Shown piece after piece: positions 1-10,473 of a DNA stretch of 64,000 nt. Numbering within the stretch: position 1 is the stretch's first letter; each line of letters opens with the position of its first letter. The notes beneath the pieces are model-generated. The model made no database searches and was not told the origin of the DNA. It saw only the letters and a program-made list of their open reading frames with translations. Source of the DNA: Erodium maritimum (Eukaryota > Streptophyta > Magnoliopsida > Geraniales > Geraniaceae); the NCBI GenBank assembly GCA_963921825.1, contig OY997588.1, positions 121,963,329-122,027,328 of the forward strand, in the 5' to 3' direction. The position numbers and the translations under genes were made by a program.

Positions 1-293
1 CACGCAGCAGTAGCGAGAAGATTCTACCCTTGTCACATGCACCGATTCTGCCAAGGGATATGGATGCACGATTTTATCCCAAAATATAAACCTACCCGAA
101 TATGCGTAGTCATTAAAGTGCACAAATTTGTCATTCAATGCTTTGACCGATTCTTCCTCTTCTTTAACCTAGTCGGATCTCCTATATAAAGAAAACATCA
201 CCAAAGTTTCGGTAGTGGCACTCTAATATACAAAATTATATTTTCTATTATGCAGAAACAACATCACCACATCTCTCCGAAAGAATCATCCAC

Positions 294-551
294 ATGGTGC
301 CGACATGGATGGACGAAGAAGAGAGGCGACTTGTTGTTGCATGGATGGTCCACACAGATGTGGCTCGGGAGTTTTGGTGCCGCCTCCACCATGATTGAAG
401 TACCATGCACTCGGCTCCATATTCTCAGAACGAGAAGAAGCTAAAAGACTACTAGCAGAGGACCAACATCTGGGTCAGGGCGTTCTTGGAGTCACGCCAT
501 ACTCTCGGTCTTGGCCCCGCCGACGCTGAGGTGCTGTTGGAACCAAGGTAG
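294..551 (+). pseudogene. PIF/Harbinger ORF1 (Myb/SANT-like) remnant
   Basis: A short reading frame from the ATG at 294 carries the pattern W-x-D-E-E-E-x-x-L-V-V-A-W-M, followed by a stop at 396-398. A second conserved piece, in another frame, reads FLESRHTLGLGPADAEVLLE and stops at 549-551. The same two blocks occur, in the same order, in the better-preserved minus-strand copy at 32949-33428. Myb/SANT-like proteins of this kind are the accessory ORF1 of PIF/Harbinger transposons and also occur as domesticated plant genes. Here the frame is shifted and stopped, so this is a remnant. A Harbinger-like terminus at 3030 may be the right end of the same element. Family assignment is by pattern recognition. 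Confidence 0.55.
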
Positions 552-615
552 TGCTCCACTGGGACGTACATCCTTGGGTGAAACCTTAGTAACCATCTCT
601 CAATAAGTAACCCAA

Positions 616-893
616 ATAATATCCCGCAGGATCTACTCATAATCAATCTATATCCCGCAGGATCTGCCAATAATCAATAAATATCCCGTCGGATCTGCCA
701 ATAATCAAATAAATATCTCGCAGGATCTGCCAATAATCAATAAATATCCCGCAGGATCTGCCAATAATCAAATAAATATCCTGCAGGATCTGTCAATAAT
801 CAATAAATATCCCGCAGGATCTGCCAATAATCAAATAAATATCCCGCAGGATCTGCCAATAATCAATAAATATCCCGCAAGATCTGCCAATAA
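616..893. repeat. 31/32-bp tandem array, nine copies, dimeric
   Basis: Nine head-to-tail copies of a unit reading roughly ATATCCCGCAGGATCTGCCA followed by ATAATCAATAA or ATAATCAAATAA. From copy 2 to copy 8 the unit length alternates strictly 31, 32, 31, 32, because one A is present only in every other copy. The true repeat is therefore a 63-bp dimer. It lies just left of the minus-strand LTR sequence and may be an expanded part of it. Confidence 0.9.
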
Positions 894-995
894 CCCATAC
901 TCGTAATATCCAGTAATCAATGCCCTCAGGCTCCAATTCTCAACCAATATGTCACTGTATCTGTCAAACTCCACCTTTACCACGGCACCGAATTA

Positions 996-1020
996 CCCCC
1001 CCCCCCCCCCCCCCCCCCCC
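996..1020. repeat. 25-bp poly-C homopolymer
   Basis: An uninterrupted run of 25 C residues, flanked by AATTA and GGTGTAG. Long C runs are rare in plant DNA. This one lies inside LTR-derived sequence. Its exact length should be treated with caution because homopolymers are error-prone in assemblies. Confidence 0.9.
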
Positions 1021-1879
1021 GGTGTAGTACCGAACCAAACAAGCAATTCAAACAAGAATAAGAATAAAGGAACACCATAACTGGGTCACCAATCAACACT
1101 CATCACATCACACTTTCATCACAACAAAGACATCCAATACACTCCATACTTACCGTATACTTACATGTCACGAACTAGCGGTACATCGATCACCTGATTG
1201 TGCCCCGTGGCACAACCAGTCATACTCGATCATCCGTTCAATCAACAATTATATCAACATAAACACTCAATCAACCAAGTATGCATTCAACCAATCAATC
1301 ATCATGTGAACGAACCATTTAGCATTCAATCATACAAGATAATCTAGTTTCATTGGACTCTTAAGTTAACCTAGCAATTAGCAACCAAGCATGTGAACCT
1401 AGCACACAACTAATCCGAGAGCTCTTCACAGCCTCTCTACCAGTAAATCAATTTCCCAAGTATTGAAAGCACACTTCACTAATTGTCATCATCCTAATTA
1501 TGCATACTAGACTCATCCATTTATTAGTAATTGAAATACGATTATTCTAGTTATTCGCATCCTATAGGAAATTCTAGGACCTTTCCGATTTTATTATCCT
1601 AATCATGCACACTAAGCGTTAATTAAGAAATTAAGACTTTCCCTACCTCGCGGTCTTCCTCTCAACACTCTGATGTCACAATCGATAGTCACCACACCGT
1701 TCTTCACACGGGTACCGGCAAGATCTTCGTTCTTCAAGGTCTGTGGTCTTTGAACACAAAACAACCCTAATTAGGTCCTACTTAACAGTAGCAAAAGTCC
1801 CCCAAAACCCTTCCAAAAGTTCAGCTCCAAAACAAGATCAAAACGGTGGAAAAAAACCCTTCAACCCCCCCCCCCCAGA

Positions 1880-2022
1880 CTGGTCGGTCACAGACACTGT
1901 CACGGAGCCGTGACACCGACCCTCACGGAAGCCGTCACGGAGCCGTGACGTGTTCCGTCACGGTCTCCCTCACAGAGCCGTGACGTCGCCCGTCACGGAA
2001 TCCGTCACGGATCCGTGACGCT
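1880..2022. repeat. Cluster of GTCACGGAGCCGTGAC-type palindromes in LTR
   Basis: At least four perfect or near-perfect inverted repeats of the form GTCACGG-(AG/AT)-CCGTGAC occur in 140 bp. A similar cluster lies in the element A leader at about 51325-51450. The corresponding part of the plus LTR B (about 55978-56046) is also GC-rich with CACGGA/CCGCAC repeats. The block is hypervariable and could form strong hairpins in RNA. Confidence 0.8.
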
Positions 2023-3007
2023 CCAGGGCAGTTACGCCCTTCTTCAACCTCCATCTCCCTTTCTCCGAAAATCCACAACCAAACTCCATTTTTTACCATT
2101 TCTAGCTCCCAAAACCATCAAATACCTCCAAAACTCCCCTACCCATGGTAAGAATCAACAAATAAACAAGTTTCCAAGGATTCTCCAAATCACAATCAAA
2201 TCAAAAACTCCCAAAAGTTCATCTAAAGTCATCCAACAACAATACCCTCAAATGGGTTCATCAAAGCTTCAACAAGAGCACAATCCAAACCTCCTACTTC
2301 ACTACTTCTTCTCCAAATAACCAAAACAAAGCTAGTTGATCAAGTTCAAGCCAAAACCCACAAAACCCAAGAGATGAGAGTAGATGAAATGAAGAGTTGA
2401 GAGTATCCATACCTCTAGGAGAATGAGTTGATGAAGATGAAGGTATTTTGGAGAGGATTTGGGTGGAGATTGGTACAAAAAGTCTCTCTTTTCTCTTGCT
2501 TTCTCTTCAAGCCACCATGGAAGCTCCAAGCTCTCCCTCTTCTCTCAATTTTCGGCCAACACTAGAGAAAATGAAATGAATTTGTGTCATCTAATGCCTT
2601 AAAAGACCTAGAGGTGAAAAAGACCAAAAACCCTTTAGTTCTTATCCCTTTAATGGACAACTAGTGAGGGTAGAGATGACATTTGAGCCTCTTTCCTTTC
2701 CTCCAAGATATTAGTGACACTTGGCATAGTGGGGACCACTCTCTTCCATTTAAAATCTAGTAGTCCAAAATTAATTGTATTGACTCGATAAAAAGCTCGG
2801 TTTTGACCAATTTGGACTTCCTTCAATATTATACTTATATGAATGGAAACGGCCCAATTAAGTCAACCGTGATGACGGCTAAGCGTTTTGGGCCCCGGAA
2901 AATCCCCGAGTGACCTCCTGAGTCCTCAGTTGACTTTTTCGACAGAAAGTCAAACTTGTCTTAAAAGTCACCAGTTCGACCGGGATCGACGGGGAGCGGT
3001 TCTTACA

Positions 3008-3033
3008 GTCTATTCCTTATGTGGGTGCTCTAA
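3008..3033. mobile_element. Harbinger-like terminus next to the LTR
   Basis: Immediately right of the LTR end, GTGGGTGCTC at 3021-3030 is followed by TAA. This matches the right terminus of the MITE at 20103-20389 (GTGGGTGCTC then TTA). It may be the right end of the Harbinger element whose ORF1 remnant lies at 294-551. No matching left TIR is visible in the window. Confidence 0.4.
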
Positions 3034-3560
3034 TGGACTCTATATTCAAACCTCTTCTCAATAAGATCCTCATCTACTTATCGTGCTATCCTCACGTTTC
3101 CTTTCAGTAGACTCCCCATTTGTCTTTGAATGGGGTATCATCCTCAAATCACATCTCAACGAGCTCCCAACTTATCTTTTAATATGTTATCTTTGTAGGT
3201 TCACATCCAAACTCGTAAACAGGTATATTCGTGAGAATGATGTTAGAATATAAACATATAATTATTAGATTGAATTTTTTAATTAAGTTGATCTTCTAGT
3301 AGCAAAGTATTGTAACAAAGTATCAACGAATTAGAATTAAAAAAGTATGTAAGGGTAATTTTGTCTTAAAATTCCATCGATGAACTTACCACTAAAAAAG
3401 GCATAACATAGAGAACTAAAAATAAATATATTAAAAAATGGTAAATTATAGAAAAAATACATAGTTGATGTTGATTTCTTGTTGTTTCTCATTGATCAAT
3501 TTGTTTTATGTATAAATAAGAACATGAATTCAAATAGGGTTTAATCATATTGATCTAGAT
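3034..3560. other. AT-rich intergenic sequence
   Basis: AT-rich sequence with no supportable coding region. It holds the left target-site duplication (3544-3560) of the retroposon that follows. The sequence continues at 5152 on the far side of that insertion. Confidence 0.6.
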
Positions 3561-5134
3561 TTTTTTATCAGCAAGTTTTATTTCTATAAAAAAACAACCT
3601 TTTTAGAAAAGAAAATAAAAAGAGGGCAACGAACAATGTTCCTCAGAACAAACAAGCGCTTAAATAGACAGAGCATGTCAAAGGACACCTCAAACCAAGA
3701 ACAAACCCAATCAATGGGGAAACAGGTCTAAAACCGAGATAACCATAATGGAAACAACCTAGAGGACTGGAAACAAGTTACAGCCTCAACCCAAACTAAC
3801 TTATGCCCAATAAGGGGCAACAAAGTCAAGTCCAACAAAGGACAACAATCAACAAAGGCACCAACAAAACATAACAAGTCCAAGCTAGACGGCAACAACA
3901 AATAGAAAAAGTCTAATACTCGAAGGAACACAGATGAAGTACAGTAAAAACAGAGTCTAAAAAACTCGGATATCACGACCATGAAGAACAGGGAGAGAAA
4001 AAATATGCCGCAAATCTAGCCGGCCAGACACCTAAACCAACCTCAGCTTAGCACCTCCAAAATGCAGCAAAAGAAACCCCAACTCAACCCAAAACCACAC
4101 AACCCAAAGGTACCAAATAGGAACCTCCCAATTGGCCAACACCAATTGCAACCCAAAACGGGAGGGGCAAGACAAGAACACCCGACCTTTGAACTACCAC
4201 TTAATCCCCACCAACCTCAACCTAGAAATTCCTCAAACAAAGCCCATGGCTTAAAAACCTCCCACGGTGGCAAACCTCAACCGTGAGGCCCATCCTGCAA
4301 CAAGGACACGGGAAAAGAGGACTAAAAGGAAGATAAAAGTGGAGACTAAACGATTGACAGAGAAAGGAGCGAAGGGGAGAAGCCATATCGAAGCAACGAC
4401 CACTCTCGTCCATGAGGTAATCGGAGAGGGGGGATTTGAGAACAGAAACAGAAGAAGTAGCCACCCCCAAAATCACACACGAAGCTCCATCCAAAGCGAA
4501 TCCAAGCTTGGAAACCCTTCCCACGATGAACGAGACTCGACATAACCAATAGTGAACCACAATGCTACAGATCTGAAATTGCTGACGTCTGGTGAGGAGC
4601 ACACACACCGTCATCCAACAACCGTCCGACGAAAGTACCGCTCAACCCAAACCCACGATCTACGGAAGCAAACCAAGAAGAGCGTCCCACAAGGCTCAGC
4701 TTTGAGACGTCTAAAGTCATCGGAGTAAATCCGCCGGAACTAGAGACCCCAACCCAACCACCACCGAGACGGCCACTCATCGATCCAACGAAACCCTACT
4801 AGATCCGCCTCGATCTAAGACCACAAAGGTCGAGAAACGATTCCCACAATGGACTTGGACTAGGGACATCGAAGACGACGAAGTGGACGGCCGGAGAAGG
4901 AAGCCGAGGAGGTCGACCTAAAGTACCGCCGATGAAAACCCGAAAGGGAAGTAGATCTGGACAAGAAAAGGAAACCCAAGGGAGAGGCGATAGGAAAAGG
5001 TGAAGTGGAAGATAGAGAGGAATGAGGGGAAGGCCTCGCCGAAAATAACCAAGGCCGGAGCCAAGGTCGAAGCCGACGGGACTGGTGGAAGAAGACGACG
5101 GGTAAGATTAGGATGAGGAGGTCGAAGGTTTTCC
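3561..5134 (-). mobile_element. Non-LTR-type retroposon, 1.57 kb, minus orientation
   Basis: The segment is flanked by the 17-bp direct repeat ATCATAYTGATCTAGAT at 3544-3560 and 5135-5151, with one difference. Next to the left copy is a poly-T run followed by ATCAGC; on the minus strand this is a 3' end reading GCTGATAAAAAAA. Long variable TSDs plus a poly-A tail are hallmarks of target-primed insertion (LINE or SINE machinery). No reverse-transcriptase frame is visible, so the copy is 5'-truncated or non-autonomous. The 3' terminus GCTGATAAAA is shared with the insertion at 34272-35573, which defines a family. ORFs in this interval are not conserved and are not called. Confidence 0.7.
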
Positions 5135-5205
5135 ATCATACTGATCTAGATAACTCATTTATGACTCTTCTTACATTTGTCTTTTTATTCATACTACTTT
5201 AATAT

Positions 5206-5553
5206 GTGAGATTATTGATAAGAAATCATGTGTTAAACAATAATCTTATAGGTACTAATGAGACCTCTTTGGTTGGGGAGAATTTGGTTGGATCGATAGC
5301 AGAACAGGTCTTGAATCTATGTATGGTTGAAGAGGGAGGTTTTTTTGGGGATCAAGTGGATAGTCTGCGTAAATATACATTCTCCAATCCTTCTAAGTGT
5401 ACGAGTCGGCTTTCGAAACATCTATCGAATTATTATACTGTTAGTTTTACAAGGTCATTGAGTAGGGAGAGAGTTATTGTAAAAACAGGATCATCTCAAA
5501 TATTCACTGAAAAAGATAAAGAGGATCCGTGGGATTTTGTAAAGAAAATTTGA
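5206..5553 (+). CDS. Unrecognised 115-codon ORF, possible LINE-derived remnant
   Basis: An open frame of 115 codons starts at an ATG and ends at TGA. It has no signal peptide, membrane segment or motif I recognise. It is followed by T-rich sequence and then by an A-rich stretch (about 5770-5810, TTTATTAATTAAAAAAATTA), which resembles the 3' end of a retroposed or LINE-like copy. It may be a decayed element or chance coding. There is no evidence of expression. Low confidence as a gene. Confidence 0.2.
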   Translation: MRLLIRNHVLNNNLIGTNETSLVGENLVGSIAEQVLNLCMVEEGGFFGDQVDSLRKYTFSNPSKCTSRLSKHLSNYYTVSFTRSLSRERVIVKTGSSQIFTEKDKEDPWDFVKKI

Positions 5554-7413
5554 TCTAAAATGATGTTCAAATCGTTAGTTTGGTTCTACCTTCTCGTGTC
5601 AGTTGACGCTCCGATTCAGTCATGCGACGGACTTTAGCAGCTTTGTTGTTTGTTTCAAGACAACAACTCCTAGGTTTTTGGGTTAACCCTTTTTTATTCT
5701 AGCTGTTTGAACTCATTTTGTAATCGTTGATCTTGACTTTTTAGATCTTCTTCTTTTCGAAGGGTTTATCTTTATTAATTAAAAAAATTACGCTTATAAA
5801 AAAAATCATACACAGTAGATTCAGTAGGATGAGTTCTAGCATACTGGATTGTTTGATTTGAATCTTAACAAAATTGAAATGTGTGGAAGAGGGTGTTGAG
5901 GATGAGATCATCCACCTAGAAATGGAAGTCCAGGGCTACATGTTCCATGCAAATAATGATACTACTTGACTTGTAACGATTATTAATGGTTTGAAAATGT
6001 GTCCAAACGGGTGGCTGTCAATATCAATTTGATGGTCCAAAATGAGTACGTCTAGTATTATTTGTTATTAACCGATTATCAATTATTCAATTATGAATTC
6101 ATATAAATCTTAAACATACTGAAATGGCTGTTTAGAAGAGCAGAAGAGAACTTTAAACACTCATCTACACATAGACGTCCTCCTCTATAAAGTATGGACC
6201 GGGAGCTGGCAATAAGCACAAAAAGGAGAGAACGCAAAAAAATAAGAGAGATAAATTATTGAAATATTGTTGGTGGTAAGAGAAGTTGCTAAGTTCACAG
6301 CCAGCACTTACCGTCGACAGAAAAAAATTGTGAAGAAAAATATCACGGACAGTCAACACGAACATGCTAGCATTGCAGATGTACTGACGATAAAATTGAA
6401 AATATTGATTTAATAGTCAGTCTTACCATAGTTTGCTTATTGTTAACGTTATGGATGCTTTAAGAGTATAAGGTATTGAACAGAAAAGTCAGTTGGTTGG
6501 GACTTGGGACCTTCATTAAGGATACAAAATGTTAATCAATTACAACTTAAAAATGCATGTTCTGCAGCATTAGAAATTGCTTTATGCCACCATTAACCAT
6601 GAAAGTGTCTCTTCTTCTTTTCTGGGGCTCTCCTTTCCTCAAGACCTTTCTCTGTTGAAAGGTGGTGCTAACTCATTCTTTTGATTAAGCCCACATGCAC
6701 ATGCAGAGTCCACTCATTGAAGTTGAAATGTACTGCTTCTTGTCACACCAAATAAGTGTATTCTTCTAAAGAAAGTAATCGAATACTTATTTTGGAACAT
6801 ACGTTTTTAGGTGGATACGTACTTTGAAAATGAGACTAGTGTTTTACTTTTACACAAGCAAAAGTCCATAACCTACTCTATACCATCTTTTTTTGGTTAT
6901 CATGACAAACCCACATTTTGAATAATTATAGAAATTGATAGAGCAACACATGGGAGATTATAAACAAGATTACACAAATAAATATGGCTAAGATAAGATA
7001 AATGATGGGATTTACCATAAAAAAGATGGGATGCAACAAAGTAATTTGATGGGTCTTTTGAGGCTGGATTGAATATCCTAAAGGCATATTTGCATGATAC
7101 AAAGAGGATCTGTCCAAAAGAGACACCCTGTTGTTTTTGCTGTTGTCTTGTTGATTTGGAATCTGAGTGGGCTCTCCACATTCTTTCCTCCTCTCAAGTC
7201 TCAACCACAACCACCATTGCTATGTCCATAATGACTCAACTTTCCCTTTTACCTTGTGTCATTTTCACCAACCCTTGAGCACTTCTCATTCTCAACAATG
7301 GTTGAGGATAAGGATAAGTTCATCTCCAAAGCAGCTCAATGCTGAGCCCAAAACTAAGCCCTTTGGTTCATGAGCTTAGAGTCTTCTTCTGAGTGACATG
7401 AATGATTGATGAG
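5554..7413. other. Intergenic region downstream of the choline-transporter-like gene
   Basis: AT-rich, about 1.9 kb. Short ORFs on both strands show no family resemblance and no codon-usage pattern. The part next to 7413 is the expected 3' UTR of the minus-strand transporter gene. Nothing else supportable was seen. Confidence 0.6.
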
Positions 7414-9572
7414 CTATGTTGTGAACCTCCTAGGCACTCTGGGTGTGGGCACAACCACATCTCGCCCAGACTTGATCAAGTTAACACGATCCTTGATTGT
7501 TGTGTCAAATAGCCTGCTGTCCGGGTTCTCTGCATAACAAGCATAGTAGCAGCCCACACAGGCGTGAGGCAGTGCCATCGCAATCCTTGTCTGGTTTAAC
7601 ACATAAAAAGGTTTAGTTAGTCGAGGAATTAAGAATATGCAGGTCAATCACATGATAAATGTAGAGTCTGGAATTGAATAAAGTTGAGAGTGCTAGTACA
7701 ACCATGAGGTATCCAATGAAAAACGCTAGGAGGGAGATGGTGGCAGTGAAGCCCTCGTGAACTTTAGCAGTCCAAGAAGCCACCACTATGACACATATGG
7801 AGCCGCTACACACTCCTGTAAGGAAGCAGATTGCACTTGTTATGTCCGAGTCTACTATTTCTACCATTTCTTGCTTCTCAAATAGCTCCCATGTGTCTTG
7901 TGATGCCCTCACAAAGCTCTTTCCATATGCAGCTATCTGTATTAATTTCACAGCACATAGAAGAATTAACATATAGTTGATCTCATACACTCAATGAATC
8001 AATGGATAAATGTTTACCTGCACATATGCCCAGCCATTGCCGTTTCTGAAGATCCCCTGCATGACATTGAGACAACAATGAGCACAAGAAAACATGAACT
8101 CGTCTTCTCCCTCAAGCAAGTTCAAACCCCTAGCAACTATCCTCAGGGCTTCAATTGCTGGAACAAAGAGAGATGCCAAGCAAGCACTCCCAAAATTCAG
8201 CGTCAATGCTCTTTGGAAGGAGAACTGAGTGTTGGACTGCATCCCTCTCAGATAATACAGAGCTATAACCCTGCTAACTGTCAAATTAGCAACATTTCTC
8301 ATTACTTCTGCGGTCCAAGCCAAGCTCAGCACCAGTGCAGTGATAACCAGAGGTTGGAGGTAGAAATTCAAGGCTCCAATGACAGCTAAAATCCACAGAG
8401 ACATCCACAGGAATCCTATCCCAAGCATCCAATAAGTGGGTCGGTTCAAATCAGTGAACTTGGACACAGGCTCAAGGGATTTGAGTAACACCTTGGTACA
8501 AAATCCAATTCTCTGAGAGACCCAACAAGCATAGAGGCCATCTCCAACCGAAAAGGCAATGAAGCATACTCCAACGCCATCAGTGGCGGGCTTTTGGTAG
8601 CAAATGAGGAGGATTCCAGCGGCCAAGGACATGAAAAAAGAGCTCCAGAGTATGAAATGAACCATGAAAGTGGGCCATTCCCTCACGGCCTTCTGCCATG
8701 AAAAGGCAAGAGTGATGCTCAAAAGAGATGCAACCTGAACTTGTGGGAGAAAAAACTGAAGCACCCTTTTCTCTTTTCTCTTAATACTATCTGATGCTTC
8801 AATGAGGCCATCGATTCCCTTGTATACAAGAAAACAAACCAGCCCAATAGCAGCAACCATGTGCAGAGTGAACAAGAAGAGAGAGATTCTGTTCGTGTAC
8901 ACCCTCGAATTAAGTGTGACCACCTGTTGCTCAAGGGTCAGGGAGGTCAATTAAACTTGATGAAGATAAGGAAAATGTGGTTAATTTAATCAGGCAGAGA
9001 AACCCAGAAACATCAAAATCAACCATACAATAGTAAGTAATCTCAGCATTTCAGAACCCATATGCAGGTACTTGTAAAATTGGAAAAAGCACAGAACTTT
9101 ATGGTGCAAAAACTAACCTGTGGGTGTGAGGTTGGAGTGGAGCGAGGGTGAGAGTGGGGTTGGAGAGGAGATGGAGTAGCAACTCTGGTTCTTCCATTGA
9201 TGACAAGCCTAAGAGGGTTGGTGGGGTTAAGCCTGGAGAAGTGCAGATCTCCCTGCTCATTGCCTCCGGCCACTCGCTCTGGCAAGCCCGCCTCTCCTTT
9301 CTCCGCATCTTCCAACTCTGGTCCAGTCTCCGGCTCTCTCGTTTCAACCCCAGCACTAGTCTCTGCTTCTACCACCTAGCAAGTAGCAACGACGCCACAG
9401 AACAAAACTCAGTGTAAAGTTGAAAATCAAGCCGGACATGAAATGGAATAGGTGGCCTTACGTGTTCAGCAGCACCCATAGCGGCGGTGGAGGTCTGCAG
9501 TGGTATGATGGGGGGTGAAAAGATGTCTGTTTTTGTTTGGGTGATGACTGATGAGTGAGTTTCATCATCCAT
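7414..9572 (-). CDS. Choline-transporter-like (SLC44/PNS1-type) membrane protein, 5 exons
   Basis: Model: complement(7414-7590, 7703-7936, 8018-8923, 9118-9375, 9462-9572), 561 codons plus TAG. All introns are GT-AG and phase 0. Residues 1-123 (exons 1-2) are hydrophilic and rich in Pro, Glu and Ser. From about 136 to the end there are roughly ten membrane segments, for example ISLFLFTLHMVAAIGLVCFL near 136-155. Conserved C-terminal motifs of the family are SDITSAICFLTGVCSGS (exon 4) and CVGCYYACYAENP (exon 5). Animal members move choline or ethanolamine across the plasma or organelle membranes. Plant members act in membrane trafficking and choline homeostasis. The substrate here is inferred from family only. 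The ATG at 9570-9572 was chosen because it is the first in-frame ATG of the exon that splices in phase. The coding region looks intact. Confidence 0.88.
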
Positions 9573-10143
9573 TCTCGTCCTTTTGAATTTTACCTCAGCG
9601 GACAGGCCGTCTCCGCTCCCGAGGAGCGCGTGTGTGCACGAACCAATCACGGAGAAGTGTGGAGTAAAGGTATTTGGGGAAAGATAAGAAAAACGTGGGG
9701 ATTTTAGATTAAATACGATACGAATACGATTGAGTAAAAGATCCCACCTCAGTTCCACAGACCCTTTTCCAAAAAAATAATAATATTTTTTTTTGATAAC
9801 AAAAAATAATAATAATATATATATGTGGATTAGATTTTATAATTTGGAGATAAACTTATATGAAAATCTCCGAATGTTTGCTAACCATTCCTTATATGCT
9901 AATATGAATAAAAACTGTCGACACTTTCGGGTCATATTTTGAAGGAGATAGTTTCTAGTAACCGTTTGAGGTCCAAACAAATTAATTTTTGTTCAGGAGG
10001 AAGATATGGCTGGGCATTCCAAACACAATTTACGTTACTTTGACCGTCGTAAAAAAAAGTCAAATGTTTAGAAAAACAGTCAACAATGTGTGGCGCGTCG
10101 GTTGAAAATTGAGTGTCTACTCGCTGTTTTTTTTGAAACTGTC
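9573..10143. other. 5' flank of the transporter gene, with AT microsatellite
   Basis: Upstream of the minus-strand transporter gene, so it should hold that gene's 5' UTR and promoter. From about 9770 to 9835 there is a low-complexity tract with T8 and repeated TAATAA and TATATATA. No clear TATA box could be assigned. The TSD of a retroposon insertion begins at 10144. Confidence 0.55.
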
Positions 10144-10464
10144 TAGTATTGTAGTATTTTTTTTTTCTCAACAAATTTTATAAAATTTTAAAAACCATGC
10201 ATTTGAACTAAAGGACATGGCTAAGGTTTCCCTCAAGAACTTAGAGCACCTCCAACGGGTCGTGTCTACCCGTCGTGTCTGGCGTAGGCACGGCCTAGAC
10301 ACGACGCGTAGACACGACTTGTCGCGCCTAGAAGCCGTCTCTGCGGGGTCGTTACTGGTTCTGGCAACGACGCAGCCGGTCGTGTCTGGCGCCAATGGCT
10401 AGTCGGTTGGCCAGTCACGACCCGACACGTGGCGACGCCGACTCCCATAGTGCCCAACAATTTT

Positions 10465-10473
10465 CTATAAATT
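10465..10473 (+). promoter_or_regulatory. TATA-like box of the transposase gene
   Basis: CTATAAATT lies 104 bp before the transposase ATG at 10577, inside the 5' untranslated part of the element. Position and sequence fit a plant core promoter. No expression evidence. Confidence 0.4.

Larger units (their letters stand above)
894..3007 (-). mobile_element. Ty3/gypsy LTR (minus orientation), left end unresolved
   Basis: The sequence ends on the plus strand with GGGAGCGGTTCTTACA-like bases at 2992-3007. Read on the minus strand this is TGTAAGAACCG, the start of the LTRs seen at 55089 and 59092. Further homology to those LTRs includes the GGTGGTCCCCACT-type box (about 2725-2740), an AGCTCCCATGGAAGCTTG-like block (about 2505-2530) and a GC-rich palindromic block (1880-2022). 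No TGTCACGCCCC left terminus is visible, so the left end is deleted or diverged. The likely target is a Harbinger remnant, whose terminus appears just to the right. Confidence 0.65.

Noticed and set aside
616-893. CRISPR-like array
   Set aside because: The whole unit is repeated with no unique spacers and the genome is a plant; this is a tandem repeat.
4062-5139. ORFs on both strands within the 1.57-kb retroposon
   Set aside because: No RT, endonuclease or RNA-binding motif, and frames overlap on both strands.
7613-8389. Plus-strand ORFs and extended minus-strand ORFs around the transporter gene
   Set aside because: They run through introns or opposite the exons; the spliced model explains the conserved parts.
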